Positions 49,581 through 59,752 of a stretch of 64,000 nucleotides of DNA are shown in pieces. Position numbers and translations under genes: made by a program. Position 1 is the stretch's first letter, and every line of letters starts with the position of its first letter. The stretch is from Streptomyces sp. 3214.6 (GTDB lineage: Bacteria > Actinomycetota > Actinomycetes > Streptomycetales > Streptomycetaceae): positions 8,618,001-8,682,000 of the forward strand of contig NZ_LT670819.1 of assembly GCF_900129855.1 (NCBI RefSeq), given 5' to 3'. A model generated the notes under the pieces. The model ran no database searches and was not told the origin of the DNA. It saw only the letters and a list, made by a program, of their open reading frames with translations.

Positions 49581-50471
49581 ATGATTGTCGTCACTACGCC
49601 CACCGGGCAGATCGGCCGTGAGGTCGTCGCCCGCCTCCTCGACGCCGGCGAGGGCTCCGCACCGGTCCGGGTGATCGTCCGCGACCCCGGTTCGCTCGCC
49701 CCGCAGGTGCGCGAGCGCGTCGACGTCGTCCAGGGGTCGCACGCCGACCCGGCCGTGCTGAAGGAAGCCTGTCAGGGTGCCGACCAGGTGTTCTGGCTGG
49801 TCCCGCCGACCCCCACCGCGCCCGACGCCGAGGCGCACTACGGTGAGTTCACCGACCGGCTGTGCGAGGTGATCGAAGCGCAGGGCCTGGAGCGAGTGGT
49901 GGCCGTCTCCACCCTCGGCCGTGGCATCGCGCGGGGCGCCGGGCTGATCTCCGCCGGCCTCGCCATGGACGAGCGGATCGCCGCCACGGGCGTCCCCTAC
50001 CGGGCGCTGTGCCCGCCCGCCCTGATGGAGAACACACTCCGTCAACTGGCCTCGATCCGTGACACCGGAGTGTTCGCCACCGGGCATGTGACCGACCGTG
50101 TGCTGCGGCTGTGTGCCACGCGCGACGTCGGCGCCGCGGCCGCCCGGCTGCTGCTCGACGACTCCTGGTCCGGGCGGGCGGACGTCCCCCTGGTCAGCCC
50201 GGACGAGCTGACCCCCGAGGGCATGGCCGACATCCTCGCCGAGGTGCTCGGCAGGCCTGTGCGCGCTCAGTTCCTTCCGGTCGCCGAGCAGCGGGCGGGG
50301 CTGCTGCGGGCCGGGGCGACGGAGGGCTGGGTCCGTTCCTACACCGACATGGTGACGGCCCAGAACGAGCAGGGTTTCTACGGCGCCTCCCAGCGCCCGA
50401 CGCCCGATCTCGCGCCCACCACCTTCCGTCAGTGGTGCGAGGAGGTGCTCAGGCCGGCAGCCGAGGGCTGA
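49581..50471 (+). CDS. NmrA-like NAD(P)-binding protein (atypical SDR)
   Basis: A 296-residue protein. The nucleotide loop TTPTGQIGREV (about 5-15) fits the NmrA/atypical SDR GxxGxxG variant, and there is no Tyr-x3-Lys catalytic pair at the classical place, as normal for NmrA relatives. It could be a redox sensor or an NAD(P)H:quinone reductase-like enzyme (QorB type). AGGAG lies 6 bases before ATG 49581; another ATG 18 bases upstream is less likely. It is divergent from the LysR gene at 158 bases. Confidence 0.85.
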   Translation: MIVVTTPTGQIGREVVARLLDAGEGSAPVRVIVRDPGSLAPQVRERVDVVQGSHADPAVLKEACQGADQVFWLVPPTPTAPDAEAHYGEFTDRLCEVIEAQGLERVVAVSTLGRGIARGAGLISAGLAMDERIAATGVPYRALCPPALMENTLRQLASIRDTGVFATGHVTDRVLRLCATRDVGAAAARLLLDDSWSGRADVPLVSPDELTPEGMADILAEVLGRPVRAQFLPVAEQRAGLLRAGATEGWVRSYTDMVTAQNEQGFYGASQRPTPDLAPTTFRQWCEEVLRPAAEG

Positions 50472-50549
50472 CAGCTGAAGGCTGACAGCCCAGCGCTCCG
50501 GACATCGCTCCGGTCATCGCTCCCGACATCGCTCGGGTCACCGCTCCGG

Positions 50550-51434
50550 TCATCTCTCCAGCAGCATCCGCTGCAACTCCCGCGCGGCCCGCGGCGGAGC
50601 CACGTCGCTGCGGTGCGCGAGGGCGATCGTACGGTGCAGGCCGGGCCGGGCGAGCGGGGTGACCCGTAGCCCCCGGCCCGAGCGGGCGGCCACCATCCGG
50701 GGGACGACGGCCACCCCGAGCCCCGCCCGCACGAACCCGAGCACCGCGTCCATCTCGCCGCCCTCCACCGCGAAGTCCGGCTCGAAGCCCTCCGCCCGGC
50801 ACGCGGCCACGGTCAGTTCCCGCAGGTCGTAGCCGTGCCGGAACATCACCAGGCGTTCGCGCTCCAGATCGGCGATCCGGACCGTGCGCCGCCCGGCGCC
50901 CGGCTTCGACGCCTCGGGGGAGGACACCACGACCAGGTCCTCCCGCAGCAGCTCCACCGTCGTCAGCGCCGGGGACGGCGTCGGCAGCGGCAGGACGACC
51001 AGGGCGAGGTCCAGGGCGCCGCGGGCCAGTTCCCGGACCAGGTCGTGCGAGCCGCCCTCCTCGATCAGCAGCCGGATGCCCGGATAGCGGTCGTGGAAGG
51101 CGCGCAGCACATCCGGCAGCAGACCCGTGCACAGGCTCGGCGTCGCCCCGAGCCGCACCCGGCCGCTGCGCAGCTGCACCAGCTCCTGCACCTCGTACCG
51201 CGCGGTCTCGGTGTCCGCCAGGATCCGCCGGGCCAGCGGCAGCAGCGCCTCGCCCGCGTCGGTGAGCGTGATGTTGCCGCGTGCCCGCAGGAACAGATCG
51301 GCCCCCAACTCCCGCTCCAGCGCCTTGATCTGCTGCGACAGCGAGGGCTGCGCCACGTGCACGAGGTCGGCGGCCCGGGTGAAGTGCCGGGTCTCGGCGA
51401 CCGCCACGAAGTACTGGAGCTGCTGGAACTGCAT
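50550..51434 (-). CDS. LysR-family regulator next to sdhCAB
   Basis: A 294-residue LysR protein: HTH HFTRAADLVHVAQPSLSQQI (about 17-36) and a normal effector-binding domain. The divergent sdhC gene starts only 94 bases away, with a 30-base dyad (51449-51478) directly in front of the regulator start. It therefore probably controls its own gene and possibly the succinate dehydrogenase operon. The effector is not predictable. Confidence 0.92.
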   Translation of the reverse strand: MQFQQLQYFVAVAETRHFTRAADLVHVAQPSLSQQIKALERELGADLFLRARGNITLTDAGEALLPLARRILADTETARYEVQELVQLRSGRVRLGATPSLCTGLLPDVLRAFHDRYPGIRLLIEEGGSHDLVRELARGALDLALVVLPLPTPSPALTTVELLREDLVVVSSPEASKPGAGRRTVRIADLERERLVMFRHGYDLRELTVAACRAEGFEPDFAVEGGEMDAVLGFVRAGLGVAVVPRMVAARSGRGLRVTPLARPGLHRTIALAHRSDVAPPRAARELQRMLLER

Positions 51435-51448
51435 GCCGCAACCCTACG

Positions 51449-51478
51449 CCTCGATAGCCACAGCCTATGGAATCGAGG
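51449..51478. promoter_or_regulatory. Putative LysR operator dyad
   Basis: CCTCGAT (51449-51455) and ATCGAGG (51472-51478) are inverted repeats; inside, ATAG (51454-51457) and CTAT (51465-51468) form a second T-N11-A type dyad typical of LysR boxes. It lies 15 bases upstream of the LysR start and 51 bases ahead of sdhC. Confidence 0.6.
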
Positions 51479-51489
51479 CGGACCATGTC

Positions 51490-51520
51490 TTGGACCGATG
51501 GGGTGGCCCGGCCCTAGCGT
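51490..51520 (+). promoter_or_regulatory. Likely sdhCAB promoter giving a leaderless transcript
   Basis: TTGGAC (51490-51495) and TAGCGT (51515-51520) resemble vegetative -35/-10 boxes with a 19-base spacer. A start 7-9 bases behind the -10 would fall on or next to the sdhC ATG at 51529, and no ribosome site is seen before that ATG. A leaderless mRNA is thus likely but unproven. Confidence 0.5.
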
Positions 51521-51528
51521 CTTGACCC

Positions 51529-52236
51529 ATGGCTCTGGCAACGCGGACGGACCGACGGCCGTCCATGGCACGCACCGTGTGGGACTCCTCCGTCGGCAAG
51601 AAGACCGTGATGGCCGTCAGCGGCGTGATCATGCTGCTGTATCTGGTCGCCCACATGATCGGCAACCTGAAGATCTTCTTCGGGGCGGGGGAGTTCAACC
51701 ACTACGCGCACTGGCTGCGCACGGTCGGCGAGCCCTTCATGCACTACGAGTGGACGCTCTGGCTGATCCGCGTGGTGCTGGTTCTCGCGGTCGTCGCCCA
51801 CGCCGTCTCCGCGTACCAGCTCAGCCGCCGCGACATCAGGGCGCGGCCCAGCAAGTACGTGCACCGCAAGCCCCGGGCGAGCTACGCCACCCGCACCATG
51901 CGCTGGGGCGGGATCATCCTCGGCCTGTTCATCGTCTGGCACATCCTGGACCTGACCACCGGCACCGTGCACAGCGGCGGTTTCCAGGAGGGCCACCCGT
52001 ACCAGAACGTCGTGGACACCTTCTCCACCTGGTACGGCAATGTCATCTACATCGTCGCGATGCTCGCCCTCGGGCTGCACGTCCGGCACGGCTTCTGGAG
52101 CGCCGCCCAGACGCTCGGCGTCGGCAGCCGCACCCGCGACCGCGCCCTGAAGATCGTCGCCGACGTCCTCGCGCTGCTGCTCACGGTCGGCTTCATCGCC
52201 GTGCCCGTGGGCGTCATGACCAAAGTGGTGAGCTGA
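51529..52236 (+). CDS. sdhC: Succinate dehydrogenase cytochrome b subunit
   Basis: A 235-residue membrane subunit of the single-polypeptide b558-type used with three-subunit complexes. It has five hydrophobic helices and conserved His residues in LYLVAHMIGN, FNHYAHWLR, MHYEW, VWHILD and GLHVRHG as haem b ligands. It passes electrons from succinate to menaquinone or back. First gene of sdhCAB; the stop touches the sdhA start. In S. coelicolor the second sdh set (SCO0922-0924 from memory) has the same make-up. Confidence 0.93.
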   Translation: MALATRTDRRPSMARTVWDSSVGKKTVMAVSGVIMLLYLVAHMIGNLKIFFGAGEFNHYAHWLRTVGEPFMHYEWTLWLIRVVLVLAVVAHAVSAYQLSRRDIRARPSKYVHRKPRASYATRTMRWGGIILGLFIVWHILDLTTGTVHSGGFQEGHPYQNVVDTFSTWYGNVIYIVAMLALGLHVRHGFWSAAQTLGVGSRTRDRALKIVADVLALLLTVGFIAVPVGVMTKVVS

Positions 52237-54182
<1,946 letters not shown>

Positions 54183-54186
<4 letters not shown>

Positions 54187-54932
54187 AGCTCACCCTGCGC
54201 GTCTGGCGGCAGCGCGACGCCGACGCCGACGGCACCATGTCCACGTACGAGGTGGACGGCATCTCGCCCGACATGTCCTTCCTGGAGATGCTCGACACCC
54301 TCAACGAGGAACTCATCCTGCGCGGCGACGACCCGGTCGCCTTCGACCACGACTGCCGCGAGGGCATCTGCGGCGCGTGCTCGCTCGTCATCAACGGCGA
54401 CGCGCACGGCCCGGAGCGCACCACCACCTGTCAGCTGCACATGCGCTCCTTCAAGGACGGCGACACGATCGACGTCGAACCGTGGCGGGCGTCCGCGTTC
54501 CCGGTGATCAAGGACTTGGTCGTGGACCGGTCGGCGTTCGACCGGATCATCCAGGCCGGCGGGTACATCACCGCCCCGACCGGCGCCGCGCCGGAGGCCC
54601 ATGCGACGCCGGTGCCGAAACCGGACGCCGACTTCGCCTTCGAGCACGCGGAGTGCATCGGGTGCGGGGCATGCGTGGCCGCCTGCCCGAACGGAGCGGC
54701 GATGCTGTTCACGTCCGCCAAGGTCAACCATCTGAACGTCCTGCCCCAGGGGGCGCCCGAGCGGGAGACGCGGGTGCTGGACATGGTGGCGCAGATGGAC
54801 GAGGAGGGGTTCGGCGGGTGCACGCTGGCCGGGGAGTGCGCGACCGCCTGCCCCAAGGGCATCCCGCTGGTCTCCATCACCAGCATGAACAAGGAGTGGC
54901 TGCGGGCCACCAGGAAGGTCGCCAAGCGGTAG
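54183..54932 (+). CDS. sdhB: Succinate dehydrogenase/fumarate reductase iron-sulphur subunit
   Basis: A 249-residue subunit with three clusters: 2Fe-2S ligands in CREGICGACSL and TTCQLHM, 4Fe-4S motif CIGCGACVAACPNGA, and the third set CTLAGECATACPKGIPL. It links the flavin to the membrane haem/quinone. Last gene of the operon; a GC-rich hairpin follows 57 bases behind. Confidence 0.96.
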
Positions 54933-54988
54933 CGCCGTAGCGGGTACGGCGGGACCACCGGACGTTCGCCGACAAGGTGCGGACGGGC

Positions 54989-55019
54989 GGGGCCGGGAGT
55001 GGTGCTCATCCCCGGCCCC
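54989..55019. terminator. GC-rich hairpin behind sdhB
   Basis: GGGGCCGGG (54989-54997) pairs with CCCGGCCCC (55011-55019) around a 13-base loop. There is no T-run, so efficiency is uncertain, but the place fits the end of sdhCAB. The rest of the 299-base gap (54933-55231) holds the olsB promoter region, with an AT-richer stretch near 55080-55120. Confidence 0.6.
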
Positions 55020-55231
55020 GCCAGGCACCCCCGGCACTGCCGGAACGCACCCGGCGGGGCGGCCGTAACCGGCTTGGGGCCGGTCGGCGGGCAACGACTT
55101 CCGGCATTCAGCATTCGCACATCCACGGGTCCCGCGCCGGACACGCCGAGGCCAGCCGACCGCGGAAGAAAGCAGGTGCAGATTCCCCATGCACTGTCCC
55201 CATGCTTTTCCGCTCGGCGCAGGAGACCTCC

Positions 55232-56005
55232 ATGACCGCCATGCCCGTCTCGCCCCCCGCCCTTGCCGTCCCGCCCGGCGGTTCCGGCTACCTCGTGTCG
55301 CTCGCCCGTGACCTGGACGACGTCCGGGCCGCGCAGCGGCTGCGTCACCAGGTGTTCGCCGGGGAGCTGGGCGCCCTGCTCGACGGCCCGGAACCGGGCC
55401 TGGACACCGACGCCTTCGACGCGTACTGCGACCACCTCCTCATCCGGGACAAGGGCACCGGCGAGGTGGTCGGCACCTACCGGCTGCTGCCGCCCGAGCG
55501 GGCCGCGGTCGCCGGACGGCTGTACTCCGACGGCGAGTTCGACCTGAGCCGGCTCGACGCGATCCGGCCCGGCCTGGTCGAGGTCGGCCGCTCGTGCGTG
55601 CACCCCGCCCACCGCGACGGCGCCGTCATCGGCCTCATCTGGGCCGGGATCGCCCGCTACATGGTGGACCGCGGCCACGAGTGGCTGGCCGGCTGCTGCT
55701 CGGTTCCGCTCGCCGACGGCGGCGCCCTGGCGACGGCGACCTGGGACCGGGTGCGCGAGAAGCACCTGGCGCCGGAGGAGTTCCGGGTACGGCCGCTGCT
55801 GCCCTGGACCCCGAACGGCGCCGGCCCGGTCTCCCGCACCGAACTCCCGGCGCTGCTGCGCGGCTATCTCCGCCTCGGCGCCTGGGTGTGCGGGGAGCCC
55901 GCCCACGACCCCGACTTCGGCGTCGCCGACCTGTACGTGCTGCTGTCGATGCGCCGGGTCAACCAGCGCTATCTGCGGCACTTCCTCTCCCTCGTCCCGG
56001 CCTGA
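55232..56005 (+). CDS. olsB: OlsB-like N-acyltransferase (ornithine lipid synthesis, first step)
   Basis: A 257-residue GNAT-fold acyltransferase of the OlsB/acetyltransferase-5 type. It moves a 3-hydroxyacyl chain from ACP to ornithine to give lyso-ornithine lipid. Key blocks are RLRHQVFAGELG (about 36-47), DAYCDHLLIRD, VGTYRLLPPE, and VEVGRSCVHPAHRDGAVI (about 120-137). ATG 55232 has AGGAG 6 bases before it. The next gene is an OlsA-like O-acyltransferase with TGATG coupling, which strongly supports the pathway. The same pair is, as I recall, the S. coelicolor ornithine-lipid locus. Confidence 0.85.
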   Translation: MTAMPVSPPALAVPPGGSGYLVSLARDLDDVRAAQRLRHQVFAGELGALLDGPEPGLDTDAFDAYCDHLLIRDKGTGEVVGTYRLLPPERAAVAGRLYSDGEFDLSRLDAIRPGLVEVGRSCVHPAHRDGAVIGLIWAGIARYMVDRGHEWLAGCCSVPLADGGALATATWDRVREKHLAPEEFRVRPLLPWTPNGAGPVSRTELPALLRGYLRLGAWVCGEPAHDPDFGVADLYVLLSMRRVNQRYLRHFLSLVPA

Positions 56006-56916
56006 TGAGCGTCTGGCTGCCCAGCGCACCCTGCACCCCGCGGGCGTGCGTGGAGACGACGGCTTCCCTCACGGCCGTACCGAGGGCCGTGCTGCGGCTC
56101 ACGTCGGTGGTCGTGCTGGTTCTGGTCGGGGTCGTGCTGTCACCGGTGGGACGGTGGATACCGGATCGCGTGGTGCGGTCGTGGAGCCGGGCCGTGGTGC
56201 GGGCGGCGGGGGTGCGGATCCGGGTGACCGGCTCGCCCGCGCCCACCGCCACCGGGCTGCTCCTGGTCGCCAACCACATCTCCTGGCTGGACATCCCGTT
56301 GCTGGCCGCCGTCCGCCCGGCCCGGATGCTGGCCAAGGCCGAGATCCGGCGGTGGCCCGTCGCGGGCGCGCTGGCCGCCCGCGGCGGCGTCCTGTTCATC
56401 GACCGCGACCGGCTGCGCGCCCTGCCCGCCACGGTCACCCGGATCGCCGACGTGCTGCGGGCCGGGCGGGCGGTCGCCGTGTTCCCGGAGGGCAGCACCT
56501 GGTGCGGCCGCGCCCAGGGACACTTCCGGCGGGCCGTGTTCCAGGCCGCGCTGGACGCCCGCGTGCCCGTCCAGCCGGTACGCATCCGCTACCTGGACCG
56601 CGCGGGCGGGGCCAGCACCGCGGCGGCGTTCGTCGGCGACGACCCGCTGCTCGCCTCGCTGTGGCGGGTGGTGTCGGCGCGGGGTCTGGTCGCGGACGTC
56701 GAGGTACTGCCGGCGCTCGCACCGGGCGGTCACCCCGACCGCAGGTCGCTGGCGGCCGACGCCGGGGCCCGGGTGCAGGGCGGGACGCACGAGCGGCGGA
56801 TCCTCGCACCGGCCGACCGGCACGGCCCGCTCGGCGGACGCCGGTCCGGCGAATTCCCGGTAAGCAAGGGGGAGATGGCCGTCCTTGATGGGATCATGAC
56901 GCGACCCGACCTCTGA
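56005..56916 (+). CDS. olsA: OlsA-like lysophospholipid acyltransferase (PlsC family)
   Basis: A 303-residue membrane-associated O-acyltransferase. One or two N-terminal helices (VVLVLVGVVLSPVG) are followed by the PlsC motifs: ANHISWLD (NHxxxxD form, about 90-97), RGGVLFIDRDR, and VFPEGSTW. It would acylate lyso-ornithine lipid to the finished lipid. The start shares one base with the olsB stop (TGATG). The last 50 residues are a basic, Gly-rich tail of unclear use. Confidence 0.87.
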   Translation: MSVWLPSAPCTPRACVETTASLTAVPRAVLRLTSVVVLVLVGVVLSPVGRWIPDRVVRSWSRAVVRAAGVRIRVTGSPAPTATGLLLVANHISWLDIPLLAAVRPARMLAKAEIRRWPVAGALAARGGVLFIDRDRLRALPATVTRIADVLRAGRAVAVFPEGSTWCGRAQGHFRRAVFQAALDARVPVQPVRIRYLDRAGGASTAAAFVGDDPLLASLWRVVSARGLVADVEVLPALAPGGHPDRRSLAADAGARVQGGTHERRILAPADRHGPLGGRRSGEFPVSKGEMAVLDGIMTRPDL

Positions 56917-56927
56917 GGGGAGCGCGC

Positions 56928-57983
56928 GTGAGCGGAAGCCCGGCCGGCCGGACGGTACTCGTGACGGGAGGCAGCGGCTTCGTGGCCGCCCATCTCGTGC
57001 AACAGCTCCTGGAACGCGGCCACCACGTCCACACCACTGTGCGCGGCACGGCGAACACGGCCAAGCTCCGTCCCCTGCACGCCCTGCGGGACGCCCATCC
57101 CGGCCGGCTCGACCTCTTCGAGGCGGACCTGCTGACGGAGGGCTCCTTCGACGAGGCGGCGAAGGGCTGCGCGGTGGTCTTCCACGTGGCCTCGCCGTTC
57201 CTCATGCCGGAGAAGATCAAGGACGGCCTGCGGGACGTGGTGGAACCGGCCCTGCTGGGCACCCGCAACGTCGTGGCGGCGATCGAGCGCACGGAGACCG
57301 TCGAGCGCCTCGTCTTCACCTCCACCGTGGGCGCGATCTTCGGCGACTACGCCGACGTACGTCAGATGGACGACCAGACGCTGTCGGAGAAGTACTTCAA
57401 CACCACCAGCACGGTGGAGAACAACCCGTACCACTACGCCAAGACCGTGGCGGAGCAGGCGGCCTGGGAGGCCGAGGCGGCGCAGAAACGCTGGCGCATG
57501 GTCTCCGTCAACCCCGGCCTGATCCTGGGCCCCTCGCTCACCCCCGCCTCGGACTCGGGCAGCCTGTTCCTCCTCGACGAGCTCTTCAAGGGCTACTTCT
57601 TCTACGGCGCCCCCGACTTCAGCTTCACCACCGTCGACGTACGGGACGTGGCGGCGGCCCACATCGCGGCGGCGGAACGCCCCGAAGCACACGGCCGGTA
57701 CATCGTCGCGGCCGAGGAGATGACCTCCTTCCACCAGATGGCGAGAGCCCTGCGCAAGCACCACCCGCGCAACCGGCGGCTGCCCCGGACCGCCCTCCCG
57801 CACTGGCCGGTCCGTGTCCTCGGCCCCGCCTTCGGCCTCTCCCAGGACTACATCCGGGCGCACCTCGGCATCCGCTTCCGCGTCGACAACCGCAGAAGCA
57901 CCGAGGAACTGGGCCTCACCTACCGCCCGATCGAGGAAACCCTGCTGGACCACTACCGCTCCTGGCAGGAGCAGCGGAACTAG
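56928..57983 (+). CDS. NAD-dependent epimerase/dehydratase (extended SDR, dihydroflavonol-reductase-like)
   Basis: A 351-residue extended SDR: VTGGSGFVAAHL (about 13-24), Ser/Thr in VFTSTVGAIFGD, catalytic Tyr/Lys in PYHYAKTVAE (about 164-173), and NPGLILGPS. It resembles dihydroflavonol 4-reductase-like reductases acting on carbonyl compounds. The GTG start is 11 bases behind olsA, so it may share the transcript, but no link to lipids is known. It overlaps the convergent flavin monooxygenase gene by 4 bases. Confidence 0.88.
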   Translation: MSGSPAGRTVLVTGGSGFVAAHLVQQLLERGHHVHTTVRGTANTAKLRPLHALRDAHPGRLDLFEADLLTEGSFDEAAKGCAVVFHVASPFLMPEKIKDGLRDVVEPALLGTRNVVAAIERTETVERLVFTSTVGAIFGDYADVRQMDDQTLSEKYFNTTSTVENNPYHYAKTVAEQAAWEAEAAQKRWRMVSVNPGLILGPSLTPASDSGSLFLLDELFKGYFFYGAPDFSFTTVDVRDVAAAHIAAAERPEAHGRYIVAAEEMTSFHQMARALRKHHPRNRRLPRTALPHWPVRVLGPAFGLSQDYIRAHLGIRFRVDNRRSTEELGLTYRPIEETLLDHYRSWQEQRN

Positions 57984-59020
57984 GACCTGTCCGGGGAGAG
58001 CGGCGGTCGGCCGCCGCTCCGCTCGCCGTGCACGATGCCGGCCAGCCGGCGGTAGGAGTCCAGGAGCGCCGCACGGTCGTACGTGCTGGTCGTGACCAGG
58101 ACCTCCTGCGCTCCCGTCTCCTTCAGCACCGTCTCCAGTTCGTGGGCGACCTGCTCCTCGGCGCCCGCGAGGTGACCGGTCAGGCCGGACTCGTAGAAGC
58201 CGCGCTCCTTCGCGGTCATCGTGCGGGCCTCGGCCTCCTCCGCGGGCGGCAGCGGGGGGAAGGTGCCCCGGGTGCGCGAGTGCGCCATCGACCAGGCCTC
58301 CGGGATCAGCAGCCGCCGGGCCGCCTCGGGAGTCGCCGCCACGGCGATCGTCCCGGAGATGACGACATAGGGTTCCACCGCCCAGGCGGAGGGCCGGAAA
58401 CGGGTGCGGTAGCGATCGACGCCCCGCCGCATCTTCTCCCTGTCGCGCAGGTCGCCGATGACCATCGGCAGCCCCGCGCGGGCGGCGATCTCCGCGCCCT
58501 CACCCATCGCCAGTACGAACGGCGGCACGGTCAGGCCCTGCGCCGGGTACGCGTGCACGCGGGTCGGGGAGGCGCCCCGGAACCAGCCGAGCAGTTCCTC
58601 CAGCTGGGCCGCGAAGTCGTCGGCGTCGTCCTTGTCCCGGCCGAGAGCCCGGCGCACCCCGTCGGTGAAGCCCACCGAGCGGCCCAGGCCCATGTCGATC
58701 CGGCCGGGGAAGAGCGATTCCAGCACGCCGAACTGCTCGGCCACGACCAGCGGCCGGTGGTTGGGCAGCATCACCCCTCCGGTCCCCACGCGGATCGTGC
58801 GTGTCGCCCCGGCCACGGCGGCCGCGAGCACGGTGGGCGCCGAACCCGCCACGCCGGGCACGCCGTGGTGCTCGGAGACCCAGAACCGGTGGTAGCCGAG
58901 GCGCTCGGCCTCCTGCGCCAGCGCCACGGTGTCCCGCAGCGCCTGGGCTGCGGTGTGCCCCTCGCGGATGCGGGAGCGGTCGAGGACGGAGAAGCGGGCC
59001 GAGGCGATCACGGAACTCAT
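57980..59020 (-). CDS. LLM-class flavin-dependent oxidoreductase (luciferase-like)
   Basis: A 346-residue bacterial-luciferase-like TIM-barrel protein. Typical blocks are SVLDRSRIREG at the start, RFWVSEHHGVPG (about 45-56), GTGGVMLPNHRP (about 79-90) and GLGRSVGFTDG. This subgroup (MsnO8-like) uses reduced flavin; substrates are mostly unknown. ATG 59020 stands 70 bases downstream of the L32 gene stop on the same strand. Confidence 0.92.
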   Translation of the reverse strand: MSSVIASARFSVLDRSRIREGHTAAQALRDTVALAQEAERLGYHRFWVSEHHGVPGVAGSAPTVLAAAVAGATRTIRVGTGGVMLPNHRPLVVAEQFGVLESLFPGRIDMGLGRSVGFTDGVRRALGRDKDDADDFAAQLEELLGWFRGASPTRVHAYPAQGLTVPPFVLAMGEGAEIAARAGLPMVIGDLRDREKMRRGVDRYRTRFRPSAWAVEPYVVISGTIAVAATPEAARRLLIPEAWSMAHSRTRGTFPPLPPAEEAEARTMTAKERGFYESGLTGHLAGAEEQVAHELETVLKETGAQEVLVTTSTYDRAALLDSYRRLAGIVHGERSGGRPPLSPDRS

Positions 59021-59090
59021 ACCGGGTGCAACGCCTGGCGGCCCGCAGGATTCCTCGGCGGGCGCAGCGCGACCGGGTACGGCGGCGCGG

Positions 59091-59261
59091 TCAGGCGTCG
59101 GGGCGCAGCAGTCCGCGCTCGTAGGCCTTCACCAGATGCTGGGGCACGAGGTGACGGACGCCGTCGACGGTGACCGGTACGAGTCGCGGCGTGCTCGCCT
59201 TCCACTGGGCGCGGCGGTGCCGGGTGTTGCTGCGGGACATCTTCCGTTTGGGGACGGCCAT
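59091..59261 (-). CDS. rpmF: 50S ribosomal protein L32, cysteine-free (zinc-independent) paralogue
   Basis: A 56-residue L32 with the standard start AVPKRKMSRSNTRHRRAQWK. The usual actinomycete L32 carries a four-Cys zinc ribbon in its second half; here that half (STPRLVPVTVDGVRHLVPQH) has no Cys at all. This is the C-minus form that replaces the zinc protein when zinc is scarce. It is normally repressed by Zur, and a Zur-type box lies between its -35 and -10 elements (59308-59328). GGAGG is placed well before ATG 59261. Confidence 0.93.
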   Translation of the reverse strand: MAVPKRKMSRSNTRHRRAQWKASTPRLVPVTVDGVRHLVPQHLVKAYERGLLRPDA

Positions 59262-59301
59262 GGGAACCTCCTCGATCGGCTCGGGATGAGCTTCGAGGGA
59301 C

Positions 59302-59329
59302 GCTATATGAAAATGGATCCCATTAGCAA
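59302..59329 (-). promoter_or_regulatory. L32 paralogue promoter
   Basis: On the minus strand TTGCTA (plus 59324-59329) and TATAGC (plus 59302-59307) are 16 bases apart. The start of transcription would fall about 33 bases before the L32 ATG. Confidence 0.65.
59308..59328. promoter_or_regulatory. Putative Zur box
   Basis: TGAAAATGG-ATC-CCATTAGCA is a 21-base dyad with 7 of 9 arm positions symmetric, and it matches the TGAAAATxx-x-xxATTTTCA look of actinobacterial Zur sites. It exactly fills the promoter spacer of the zinc-free L32 gene, so bound Zur would block RNA polymerase. Confidence 0.78.
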
Positions 59330-59491
59330 TTGGCCCTCTCGGGCTGCCGGGGCGGGCTGGGCCGGGCGCGCGGCGGCGCCGGGTCAGAATCGTGCCCCGA
59401 CGGCCGCCCCGCTGCGTGGGACCAGGAACGACGGGGCGGACGGCAGCGTGCCGTCGGCCGCGGGCGCCGGTGAGCGGCCCGGCGTCCGTGC

Positions 59492-59635
59492 TCAGCACCG
59501 AGGACGCGTCCCACGTGCCGCCCAGATCCCAGGAGCCAGGGTCCTGGGCGCGGCGGACGCCTCGCCCGCCGGGCCCGCCACCGTCGCCAGTGCCGCACTC
59601 AGCACCGCTGCCGTCCAGATCGACGCGTTGCGCAT
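59492..59635 (-). CDS. Short signal-peptide ORF, possibly a frameshifted secreted protein
   Basis: ATG 59635 has GGGAGAG before it and opens a 47-residue frame: MRNASIWTAAVLSAALATVA, then GPAGEASAAP, a convincing export signal. The mature part is only about 18 residues (RTLAPGIWAARG and so on) before the stop. In another frame the downstream DNA reads GSWDLGGTWDASSVLSTDAG, which looks more like a real protein, so a frameshift or sequencing slip near 59540 is possible. The rest of the 491-base gap (59262-59752) holds the Zur promoter and nothing else that I can see. Confidence 0.4.
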   Translation of the reverse strand: MRNASIWTAAVLSAALATVAGPAGEASAAPRTLAPGIWAARGTRPRC

Positions 59636-59752
59636 GGGCTCTCCCGCCTCCGTCAGTCCACTGTGCATGCTTGCCGTCGTTGCTGCCGCAGGGCAGTGGG
59701 CGCCGGGGGCGGGAAGGTTGCCGGGGTCGGCGATCTGTTTAGGGTGAGCTTC

